Shown in pieces: positions 5,981 through 12,131 of a DNA stretch of 12,738 nucleotides. The notes under the pieces are model-generated. The model saw nothing but the letters and a program-made list of their open reading frames with translations. It ran no database searches and was not told where the DNA came from. A program made the translations under genes and the position numbers. Source of the stretch: CAZWUW01 sp964636895 (GTDB taxonomy: Bacteria > Bacillota > Thermincolia > Thermincolales > CAZWUW01); NCBI GenBank assembly GCA_964636895.1, contig CAZWUW010000081.1, positions 1 to 12,738 of the forward strand. Reading direction: 5' to 3'. Positions within the stretch are counted from its first letter, which is position 1, and each line of letters begins with the position of its first letter.

Positions 5981-7255
5981 ATGGCTGAAATTATTCTTGC
6001 TGTGGGAGTAGATATTGTACTGATTGTACTATTGTTTTTGACCGTTTTCGGACTGTTATTATGCAAACTGGTTAAAGCCAACCGGGCAATTAAGCAACTG
6101 AATGCTGAATTACAACGACAGAGTAAGGTGGACAACTTGACGGAGTTGTATAATCACAGGTGTTTTCATGAGATTTTAGCTGCTGAATTGGTCGATGCCC
6201 GTCGGCAGGACCAGGCGTTGGCACTAATTTTCCTTGATATCGATCATTTTAAGAATTACAATGAAGTTTTTGGGCATTTTCAGGGTGATGAGGTTTTAAA
6301 GACTTTTAGTAAAATTTTGACCGGGTTTTGCTCCCCGAAACTGACAGTGGCCCGTTATGGCGGGGAAGAATTTGCGATTATTGGCCCCGGACTGTTACAT
6401 AAGCCGGCCTATGAGCTGGCGGAAAGCATCCGCAAGGCCGTGGAAAACCATCCTTTTCCCGGCCGGGAGGAGCAGCCGCGAGGCAAAATCACAATATCAG
6501 TGGGCATTGCCCATTTTCCGGCTAATGCTGCAGCTAAGGATGAACTTATTAAATATGCGGATGAAGCTCTCTACCGCGCTAAGAATAAATACCGGAACAG
6601 GGTGGAATTGTATTTCTCGGTGCTGGATGAACTGAAGATGCAGCTTAGTGATTCCGAGCAGGATCTGCTATATGCCATTAAAACTATTGTTATGATTATA
6701 AACGCCAAAGATAAATATACATACGGACACTCTGAACGGGTAATGGATTACACCGCTAAAATTGCCAGAGAAATGGAGTTTGCCGATGAGGACATAAAAT
6801 ACCTGGAAATTGCGGCTTTTCTTCATGATATTGGCAAGATTGAGGTTGATTCTAAGACCCTGAATAAAACCAAGCCGCTTAGTGAAAAAGAACGGTTTCA
6901 AATCAGACAGCACACCGTTCGGGGAGCAGAAGCCATTAGGCCGATAAAGGCGCTACGTCAGGTGATTCCGCTGGTTCGGCACCACCATGAACGGTTTGAC
7001 GGGCAAGGCTATCCGGATGGGCTGGCGGGTGAAGATATTCCGCTAGGGGCGCGTATTTTGGCAGTGGCCGACAGTTTTGATGCTATGACCACCCAACGGC
7101 CGTATCAAAAACCGAAAACGTTGCCCGAAGCGGTGGCGGAATTGAAACGCTGCGCGGGAAACCAATTTGACCCTGTGATTGTGGCTGCTTTTATTAGAGT
7201 GCTGGAAAAGGCGGCGGCGAAGGATAATAATGAATTGGCTATGACCGGACAATAA
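5981..7255 (+). CDS. Membrane-anchored GGDEF / HD-GYP cyclic-di-GMP protein
   Basis: A 424-residue protein with a single N-terminal membrane helix (about 4-29) and a short basic coiled-coil linker (30-48). A GGDEF diguanylate cyclase domain (about 51-212) follows, then an HD-GYP phosphodiesterase domain (about 225-410). The cyclase active site is RYGGEEF (GGEEF at 127-131) with D86/D88 in FLDIDHF for metal binding. The inhibitory RxxD I-site is absent (S-P-K-L stands there). The phosphodiesterase has HD at 282-283 in LHDIGK, HHHERFDGQGYP from 334 and H250. Both halves therefore look catalytically intact, able to make and degrade c-di-GMP. No recognisable extracellular sensor exists; only a few residues precede the helix. 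Start: ATG 5981 has GGAGG five bases away. ATG 5969 is in frame but overlaps that ribosome binding site and is less likely. No terminator separates it from the transglycosylase. Confidence 0.93.
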   Translation: MAEIILAVGVDIVLIVLLFLTVFGLLLCKLVKANRAIKQLNAELQRQSKVDNLTELYNHRCFHEILAAELVDARRQDQALALIFLDIDHFKNYNEVFGHFQGDEVLKTFSKILTGFCSPKLTVARYGGEEFAIIGPGLLHKPAYELAESIRKAVENHPFPGREEQPRGKITISVGIAHFPANAAAKDELIKYADEALYRAKNKYRNRVELYFSVLDELKMQLSDSEQDLLYAIKTIVMIINAKDKYTYGHSERVMDYTAKIAREMEFADEDIKYLEIAAFLHDIGKIEVDSKTLNKTKPLSEKERFQIRQHTVRGAEAIRPIKALRQVIPLVRHHHERFDGQGYPDGLAGEDIPLGARILAVADSFDAMTTQRPYQKPKTLPEAVAELKRCAGNQFDPVIVAAFIRVLEKAAAKDNNELAMTGQ

Positions 7256-7260
7256 AATTT

Positions 7261-7309
7261 GGCAGCAGGAAAATCCCCCGCAACGGCGAACATAGTATTC
7301 TGTGCTGCC
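7261..7309 (+). promoter_or_regulatory. Hairpin-forming leader before the transglycosylase
   Basis: GGCAGCA (7261-7267) and TGCTGCC (7303-7309) are perfectly complementary and enclose 35 bases. These include a C-run facing the G-rich ribosome binding site and an imperfect palindrome GAACATAGTATTC. The right arm ends one base before the ribosome binding site GGAGGGGG (7311-7318). The position suggests translational control or an mRNA processing/stabilising element between two co-transcribed genes. CCCCC (7274-7278) could alternatively pair with the ribosome binding site and mask it. Confidence 0.4.
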
Positions 7310-7325
7310 GGGAGGGGGTTTATTA

Positions 7326-8264
7326 ATGAAGCGGGCTAGAGATTTCTGGGGGAAAAAGTATATCGTCAGACTTCCTTTTTTTTGGCTGCTGTTTTTTGCG
7401 CTGCTGTTGTCGCCGGTTTATTCCGATAAGGCAGCTAACGTGATTTTTGGCTTTATAGCCAAAACTAAACCGCCTTTTGCCAAACTTCCCCCGAAGGCCA
7501 AACTGGATGTGAAAAACACCCTGGTATATAAAAATGAAAAACTCACTGTAGTGCGTATAAATCTGAAAAATACATGGAAGTTGATGCTGCGGGGTGTTGG
7601 TCTGAACAATGTGGAGAGCGCCAAATTGGTCAGTGCGAACAGTAAAATGCCGGTTTCTTATGAGCTTGAGCAAAAGTTTACCCCGGCACCGGAGAGTGAT
7701 ACAAAACCGGCTAAGGATGAATGGACTATCATCAAAGAAAATGTCCGGGACGCGGGCAGAGCCTATGTGGCTATGATGCTGGTACGCATCGTGAGCATTG
7801 ATAACAAACCGGTGCTTATTGTAGATAATAAAATTGTGCCTTTTGACAAGACGGACAGGATTTTGCGCTGGTCACCACTGATTGAAAAAGCGGCCCGGAA
7901 GTATAATCTTGACCCGGCGCTAATTGCGGCAGTCATTGAACAGGAATCCGGTGGTGATGCTACGGCTGGGAGCCATGCCGGGGCTATCGGCCTGATGCAG
8001 TTGATGCCTCGGACAGCCAAGGGGTTGGGGGTCGACCCCTATGATCCGGCACAGAATGTCGATGGTGGGGCGAGATACCTTACTATTCAGCTCAAGCGGT
8101 TCGGTAACCTGGAGCAAGCCCTGGCGGCTTATAACGCCGGTCCCGGTAATGTGCTAAACGGCAACTACCTTTATATCTCTGAGACCCAGAATTATATCCG
8201 CAACGTCCCGGTGCTGACGGACAAGTACCGGCGATTGTTTGCCCAGCCGGTGAGCAAACAATAA
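7326..8264 (+). CDS. Membrane-anchored lytic transglycosylase (SLT family)
   Basis: Cleaves the MurNAc-GlcNAc bond of peptidoglycan, forming 1,6-anhydro ends, outside the cytoplasmic membrane. Of 312 residues, 14-32 are hydrophobic after a basic start (MKRARDFWGKKYIVR), a signal anchor or signal peptide. Residues 55-175 are an uncharacterised beta-rich extracellular region. The catalytic SLT domain covers about 183-305 with the Glu in IEQESGG (E207), GAIGLMQLMP (219-228), AAYNAGPG (267-274) and the closing YIRNVP. Start: ATG 7326 has GGAGGGGG seven bases upstream. A GTG at 7302 in frame lies inside the hairpin and is rejected. It is probably co-transcribed with the c-di-GMP protein, 70 bases away without a terminator. 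That suggests wall remodelling tied to motility, sporulation or surface structures (inference). Confidence 0.92.
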   Translation: MKRARDFWGKKYIVRLPFFWLLFFALLLSPVYSDKAANVIFGFIAKTKPPFAKLPPKAKLDVKNTLVYKNEKLTVVRINLKNTWKLMLRGVGLNNVESAKLVSANSKMPVSYELEQKFTPAPESDTKPAKDEWTIIKENVRDAGRAYVAMMLVRIVSIDNKPVLIVDNKIVPFDKTDRILRWSPLIEKAARKYNLDPALIAAVIEQESGGDATAGSHAGAIGLMQLMPRTAKGLGVDPYDPAQNVDGGARYLTIQLKRFGNLEQALAAYNAGPGNVLNGNYLYISETQNYIRNVPVLTDKYRRLFAQPVSKQ

Positions 8265-8294
8265 AGAATAACGCCCGACATGGGCGTTATTCTT
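8264..8294. terminator. Bidirectional terminator shared by convergent genes
   Basis: A perfect 13-bp stem AAGAATAACGCCC (8264-8276) with GGGCGTTATTCTT (8282-8294) closes a 5-base loop. The left arm starts on the last base of the transglycosylase stop codon. The right arm overlaps the stop codon and the last codons of the minus-strand DUF881 gene. It is followed by more T on the plus strand; the minus-strand tail (TATTG) is weaker. Confidence 0.85.
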
Positions 8295-8976
8295 TTGCAT
8301 TTTCCGTATATTTAAAGGTGTGACGCGGGGCGGCGGGGAGGACTAAGTGCTCTTCCTGTTTTATTTCCAGCGGGATGTTGCGTTCAATGCGTAAACCGTC
8401 AATAACCCCTCTGGGAATGGCAATTCCTTTGTCCAGGGTACCCGGTTCGCCGATAGCGGAAATAACAATGGGAAAGTCTAGCTTTTGTCCGTTTACATGG
8501 ATCCGGGTATAGTCTTCGTCTGCTAAAATGGAGGTAAAGCCGTTAACCCGGATATTGTTAACAGCCACAGCTTCAGCGCCGGCGTTCCAAATCTCATTTA
8601 CAATATCAATGACATCCATGTAACCGAAGGCGCCGTTAGTTTCCGGCGGAATAGTTACGGTCAGGCCGGCACCCTTAACAGGCGTATAACCGTTGGCGAT
8701 ATTCAGCTTTTCCATTTCAATCTGCATGGCTGCGGCCACGTCTTTGTCCTGGGCGGCATTTTTTTCGATTAGCTTCTGCTGGGCACTTAAGTCGCCAACT
8801 TCCTGGAACAATTCATAGTACTGGCTGTTCAGGTTTTTGGCCATGGCCGCCAGGGTTTCGGTGGACTGGGAACCCAGGTCGTTGCGGTATGCCCGGTAGG
8901 TTCTAAACTGCAGAGAAAGCAGAAGACCCAGGACAATGAAGGCGATAGTGAGGGTGAGCTGCCATTTTTTAAACAT
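8287..8976 (-). CDS. DUF881 family membrane protein (YlxW/YlxX-like), second in pair
   Basis: A 229-residue protein with a short cytoplasmic basic start, one membrane helix (about 8-24), a helical, coiled-coil-prone stretch (30-92) and a globular extracellular domain. The DUF881 signature is GAGLTVTIP (102-110), NAGAEAVAVNNIRVNG (131-146) and the PIVISAIG segment (169-176). Biochemical function is not established for the family. In Bacillus relatives, two such genes lie with sbp between divIB and ftsA, suggesting a cell-envelope or division role. Start: ATG 8976 is preceded by GGAGG nine bases away and overlaps the sbp stop in TAATG, so the two are translationally coupled. It is the last gene of the operon, and its end lies in the shared terminator. 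Its cysteine-free extracellular domain differs from the upstream paralog, which has one Cys. Confidence 0.9.
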   Translation of the reverse strand: MFKKWQLTLTIAFIVLGLLLSLQFRTYRAYRNDLGSQSTETLAAMAKNLNSQYYELFQEVGDLSAQQKLIEKNAAQDKDVAAAMQIEMEKLNIANGYTPVKGAGLTVTIPPETNGAFGYMDVIDIVNEIWNAGAEAVAVNNIRVNGFTSILADEDYTRIHVNGQKLDFPIVISAIGEPGTLDKGIAIPRGVIDGLRIERNIPLEIKQEEHLVLPAAPRHTFKYTENAKE

Positions 8977-9356
8977 TAGTTAGGTCCTCCGGAAATAGTG
9001 TTGGCGGAGTTTTTATGGTCCGGAAAATATCTGTTCAGGAGGTCCCGCCGGATAATAGCCAGGTTCTGGAATACCCGTACACCAAAGACAAAAATGGCCA
9101 CATAGTATAGGTCCACACCGATGCGGTCGCCCAGCCATACTAAGCCGGCTGCAAGCACGCCATTCATGAAAAAACCGGACATCATGATGACCCCGTCATA
9201 ATTATCTTCTATTACCCCGCGGACACCGCCCAGGGCGGAGTCCAGGGTGGCCAGAATAGCTATGGAAAGATAAGTCGCATAGGCGGCAGGGATGACGAAA
9301 GTGAAGACCTGGCCGACTAAAAAGCCCAGGATTAGTCCCAATATGGGCAGCCACAT
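8976..9356 (-). CDS. sbp: Small basic protein Sbp (DUF1290), polytopic membrane protein
   Basis: A 126-residue hydrophobic protein with three or more membrane segments: about 2-22, 55-75 and 80-98, with an extra hydrophobic stretch near 27-43. The N-terminus MWLPILGLILGFLVG, the YLSIAILATLDSALGG stretch and FGVRVFQNLAIIRR (91-104) match what I recall of the Sbp family closely. Molecular role is unknown. Start choice: ATG 9356 (Trp-Leu-Pro next, as in the family) is preceded by AAGGTG. A GTG at 9368 would add four residues, overlap the upstream stop and sit too near its ribosome binding site. Context: between two DUF881 genes with a four-base gap on one side and a one-base overlap on the other, the same gene set as Bacillus ylxW-ylxX-sbp in a different order. 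Confidence 0.9.
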   Translation of the reverse strand: MWLPILGLILGFLVGQVFTFVIPAAYATYLSIAILATLDSALGGVRGVIEDNYDGVIMMSGFFMNGVLAAGLVWLGDRIGVDLYYVAIFVFGVRVFQNLAIIRRDLLNRYFPDHKNSANTISGGPN

Positions 9357-9360
9357 GAAT

Positions 9361-10071
9361 TTATTCACCTTCCTTTACCTGGGTGACGTAGTTAAAAGCA
9401 AATGAGCCTTTGTATTTTTCGATATAGATATTTTCCTGCTTTTCAAAAGTGACCGGAAACTTTTCCAGTTCCAGCATGTAGTATTCTCCGTTTCTGACCA
9501 CTGATTCCAGCAGCACTGGGTCACCGACGGCCTTGATGATATAAGGCGGGGCCAGCTCTTTACGGTTTACGGTGATGATGGTGCCGGCGCAGCGGATGTC
9601 GGAAGTGCCGACTATCCGCACATCGTTTACGGTAATGGCTTCTGCTCCGGCGGCCTTGAGGTCACTGACCAGATAAAGAATGTTGGAAAAGTGAATCAGG
9701 TAGTTTTCCGGGTTATCAGCGGTGCGGGCTTTTTCCTGGTCTTCCAGGGTGGCTATTATTCCCGGGCCAGTTACGGAAGTGAGACCAGCTTCGTATTTTA
9801 AGGTTTCGAGGTTTTGTTGCAATTTCCCAAGGTAGCCCTGGCCGGAGGCCTGGGTTTTTTGTACCATTTCCAGCTCATTGCGAATCGTGGCGATTTCCTT
9901 TTCCAGCTCCTGGTTTTTTTGCTGCTGGGTTTGGATGACCTGGACCAGTGACTCGTTGCGCCGGGCCACCGGGTTGGTTTCGTTGTAGTGATCTTTTAGG
10001 TTCAGGGCCAGCAGCATGCCTGATATAATGCAGACAAGGCTGACGGTGATATGCCATTTCTGAATGCGCAC
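9361..10071 (-). CDS. DUF881 family membrane protein (YlxW/YlxX-like), first in pair
   Basis: A 236-residue bitopic protein with a membrane helix at about 7-24, a pronounced coiled coil (about 36-95, rich in Gln/Glu/Lys) and the DUF881 domain from about 98. Signatures are GPGIIATLED (102-111), GAEAITVNDVRI (142-153), IRCAGTIITVN (159-169) and PPYIIKAVG (175-183). It resembles the downstream DUF881 protein in layout but is clearly diverged. Start: GTG 10071 is preceded by GGAGGGAG with eight bases between. A TTG at 10089 is in frame but lies in front of that ribosome binding site, so it is rejected. First gene of the three-gene minus-strand operon, divergent from cdaA. The coiled coil suggests homo- or hetero-oligomers with its paralog; this is inference. 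Confidence 0.9.
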   Translation of the reverse strand: MRIQKWHITVSLVCIISGMLLALNLKDHYNETNPVARRNESLVQVIQTQQQKNQELEKEIATIRNELEMVQKTQASGQGYLGKLQQNLETLKYEAGLTSVTGPGIIATLEDQEKARTADNPENYLIHFSNILYLVSDLKAAGAEAITVNDVRIVGTSDIRCAGTIITVNRKELAPPYIIKAVGDPVLLESVVRNGEYYMLELEKFPVTFEKQENIYIEKYKGSFAFNYVTQVKEGE

Positions 10072-10212
10072 CCCGGTCGCTCCCTCCAATAAAACTAATA
10101 GTTATATATATTCTTGTTGCGGGTAAAATTGTCCTGCTGTTAATACCAGGAAATGAAAAATAATTGGGAATTATAAGGAAAAAGTGCGATAAAAAAGGGA
10201 TAAAAACGCTAA

Positions 10213-10242
10213 TTGTCGAATTATTTCTTTGTGGGTTAAAAT
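10213..10242 (+). promoter_or_regulatory. Predicted sigma-A promoter of the cdaA operon
   Basis: TTGTCG (10213-10218) and TAAAAT (10237-10242) are 18 bases apart. The -10 matches TATAAT at five of six positions and the -35 matches TTGACA at four of six. The start would be near 10249, about 40 bases before the GTG. On the minus strand of the same A/T-rich divergent gap, TATAAT (10175-10170) and TATATA (10109-10104) are possible -10 elements for the DUF881-sbp operon. Neither has a convincing -35. Confidence 0.45.
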
Positions 10243-10290
10243 GTTCTAACAAGTTTAATAATAACACATAATAGTACCGAGGTGAATGTG

Positions 10291-11118
10291 GTGACCGCTA
10301 AACTACCGGAAAATTTAATTAATATGCTGCCGGATATCAATTTAATTAATGTTGTGGATGTTTTGGTAGTAGCTGTGCTGATTTACCGGTTGATTCTGCA
10401 GATCCGCGGTACCCGGGCGGTGCAGTTGATTAAAGGTCTGGTAGTCTTGCTGGTGGCAGCCACTGTAAGTGACTGGCTGGGCTTATACACATTTAACTGG
10501 ATTTTGAATAATATTAAGACTATGGTTATTGTCGCTATACCGGTGGTTTTTCAGCCGGAATTACGGCGGGCGCTGGAACGGCTGGGGAGGGGGAAGTTTT
10601 TTGCCCGTCCGTTTTATTTTTTGGGCGAAGAGGATGCCAACCGGCTGCTAAATGAACTGGTCCGGGCCGTGACCACGATGAGTAAAGTTAAAATTGGCGC
10701 ACTTGTTGTAATGGAGCGGGAGACCGGCATCAATGATTATATTGAAACCGGCATAAAAGTTGATGGGGTGGTTTCCGGTGAGTTTTTGATAAATATTTTT
10801 ATGCCTAATACCCCGCTGCATGACGGGGCGGTCATTATCAGGGGCGACCGGGTGGCGGCGGCCGGGTGTTTTTTGCCGTTGTCGGAGCAGCCGGGTCTTG
10901 CCAAGGACCTTGGCACCAGACACCGGGCCGGCTTGGGGATAACTGAGCATTCCGACGCCGTGGCGGTTATTGTATCTGAGGAAACGGGTATTATTTCGCT
11001 GGCCAAGGAAGGCAAACTGATCAGAAATCTGGATGAAAAGACGTTACGGGAGCTTTTGGAAGACATGCTTTTGCAGAAGGCCGGCGCTAATAATTATTTT
11101 TGGAACCGGAGGTCGTAG
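10291..11118 (+). CDS. cdaA: Membrane di-adenylate cyclase CdaA (c-di-AMP synthase)
   Basis: Condenses two ATP into c-di-AMP, the essential messenger for potassium/osmotic and cell-wall control in Firmicutes. The 275 residues are close to the 273 of Bacillus CdaA. Three hydrophobic segments occupy about 20-36, 45-62 and 74-88. A short linker with FQPELRRALERLGRG (87-101) leads into the cytoplasmic DAC domain (about 110-235). This has the two diagnostic motifs: DGA in TPLHDGAVII (DGA at 178-180) and RHRAG (210-214). Start: GAGG (10279-10282) favours GTG 10291 (eight bases). GTG 10288 or GTG 10282 in the same frame would add one or three residues. The stop is three bases before cdaR, so the two are co-transcribed. 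There is no sign of alteration to the active site. Confidence 0.96.
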   Translation: MTAKLPENLINMLPDINLINVVDVLVVAVLIYRLILQIRGTRAVQLIKGLVVLLVAATVSDWLGLYTFNWILNNIKTMVIVAIPVVFQPELRRALERLGRGKFFARPFYFLGEEDANRLLNELVRAVTTMSKVKIGALVVMERETGINDYIETGIKVDGVVSGEFLINIFMPNTPLHDGAVIIRGDRVAAAGCFLPLSEQPGLAKDLGTRHRAGLGITEHSDAVAVIVSEETGIISLAKEGKLIRNLDEKTLRELLEDMLLQKAGANNYFWNRRS

Positions 11119-11121
11119 CTG

Positions 11122-12051
11122 ATGGACAAGTATCGCGGAGGCGCCTGGCTAATGAAGGTGATATCCATTGTATTGGCGGTGTTCTTATGGATATATGTGA
11201 CTAACGAACTAAATCCCACCAAAGAACAGGTGCTGCGCCAGGTGCCTATCGAAGCAAGGGGCCTGGTGCAGGCGCTGGCCATCCGGGAAATGCCCCATGA
11301 TGTTAATTTGCGGGTGCAGGGTAATCAGAATGTGGTAGTCGACCTGACGGGCAAATCGGTAGAGGTTTGGGTGGACTTGAGTAAGGTCCGGGAGGGTGAG
11401 AATAAGCTGCCGGTGCAGGTTAAGCTGCCGACCGGGGTGCGGCTGGTGGAAGTCAGGCCGGCTGAAGTGGCGGTGCAAATTGACCGGCTGGCCGAAAAAC
11501 ATGCTCATGTAAAGGTGGCTGTTGTTTCTCAGCCGGTGGGTGGCTATCGTTATCTTACACCGGTGGCTAAACCCAGCCAGGTAATTGTAAAGGGGCCGGC
11601 AAAGGTGCTGGCCGGTATTGATGTGGTACAGGTTAAGGTGGACCTGACCGACCGCAGCAGCAATGTACTGGAAACAATACCGCTGCAGGCGGTAAATGAG
11701 CAAGGCATGATCATTGACAAACCCGGGTTGCATATTGTACCGGGGCAGGCAGAGGTTTTCGTGCCCGTGGTGGAGGATTTGCCGCAAAAGATAGTGCCGG
11801 TGAAGGTGCCGGTGGCCGGGGCGCCGGCGGCGGGGTGGGTAGTGACGGCGGTCATCCCGCAGACCGAGACGGTAACTGTGACCGGGATGCAGGAGGTTTT
11901 GGCCGGCATTGGGGAAGTACGCACGGACGAGGTGGACGTTACCGGGGTGAAAGAGGATTTGGTTAAGACGGTGCGGCTGGTTTTGCCGGCAGGGGTGACC
12001 AGTCCTGTTACGCCGGAGGTCCGGGTGCTGGTAAAGATAGGTCGCGGCTAG
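11122..12051 (+). CDS. cdaR: CdaR, YbbR-domain regulator of CdaA
   Basis: Membrane-anchored extracellular protein that, in Bacillus and Listeria, binds CdaA and tunes c-di-AMP output. It has 309 residues. A membrane helix (about 12-27) in MKVISIVLAVFLWIYV is typical of YbbR proteins. Three YbbR repeats follow, at about 40-122, 128-216 and 223-306, each with an alternating Val-rich beta pattern; a related KVLAGID/EVLAGIG turn recurs at 161-167 and 258-264. Bacillus CdaR has four repeats in about 480 residues, so this is a short form. Start: ATG 11122, GGAGG at 11108-11112, nine bases between; it lies three bases after cdaA. After the stop, CGCGGC (12043-12048, overlapping the last codons) can pair with GCCGCG (12070-12075) but lacks a T-tail, so readthrough into the next gene is likely. 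Confidence 0.94.
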   Translation: MDKYRGGAWLMKVISIVLAVFLWIYVTNELNPTKEQVLRQVPIEARGLVQALAIREMPHDVNLRVQGNQNVVVDLTGKSVEVWVDLSKVREGENKLPVQVKLPTGVRLVEVRPAEVAVQIDRLAEKHAHVKVAVVSQPVGGYRYLTPVAKPSQVIVKGPAKVLAGIDVVQVKVDLTDRSSNVLETIPLQAVNEQGMIIDKPGLHIVPGQAEVFVPVVEDLPQKIVPVKVPVAGAPAAGWVVTAVIPQTETVTVTGMQEVLAGIGEVRTDEVDVTGVKEDLVKTVRLVLPAGVTSPVTPEVRVLVKIGRG

Positions 12052-12086
12052 ACAGGAACGCCTCTTTAGGCCGCGTATAGTATGGA

Positions 12087-12116
12087 TTGACACTGTAATC
12101 TGTTTGGGGATATAAT
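12087..12116 (+). promoter_or_regulatory. Near-consensus sigma-A promoter before the FAD protein
   Basis: TTGACA (12087-12092) and TATAAT (12111-12116) are both perfect hexamers with an 18-base spacer, the best promoter in the window. The transcription start expected six to eight bases after the -10 (12122-12124) would fall at the end of the ribosome binding site GGGAGG (12118-12123). A transcript from here would therefore be nearly leaderless. Confidence 0.75.
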
Positions 12117-12131
12117 TGGGAGGTATACTGC

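Noticed and set aside
7105..8117. Several minus-strand frames opposite the c-di-GMP and transglycosylase genes
   Set aside because: They are antisense to well-supported domain-bearing genes, have no ribosome binding sites, and give no recognisable products.
11209..12093. 294-codon minus-strand frame opposite cdaR
   Set aside because: It is His/Arg/Leu-rich with no domain, the typical shadow of a Val/Gly/Lys-rich beta protein on the other strand.
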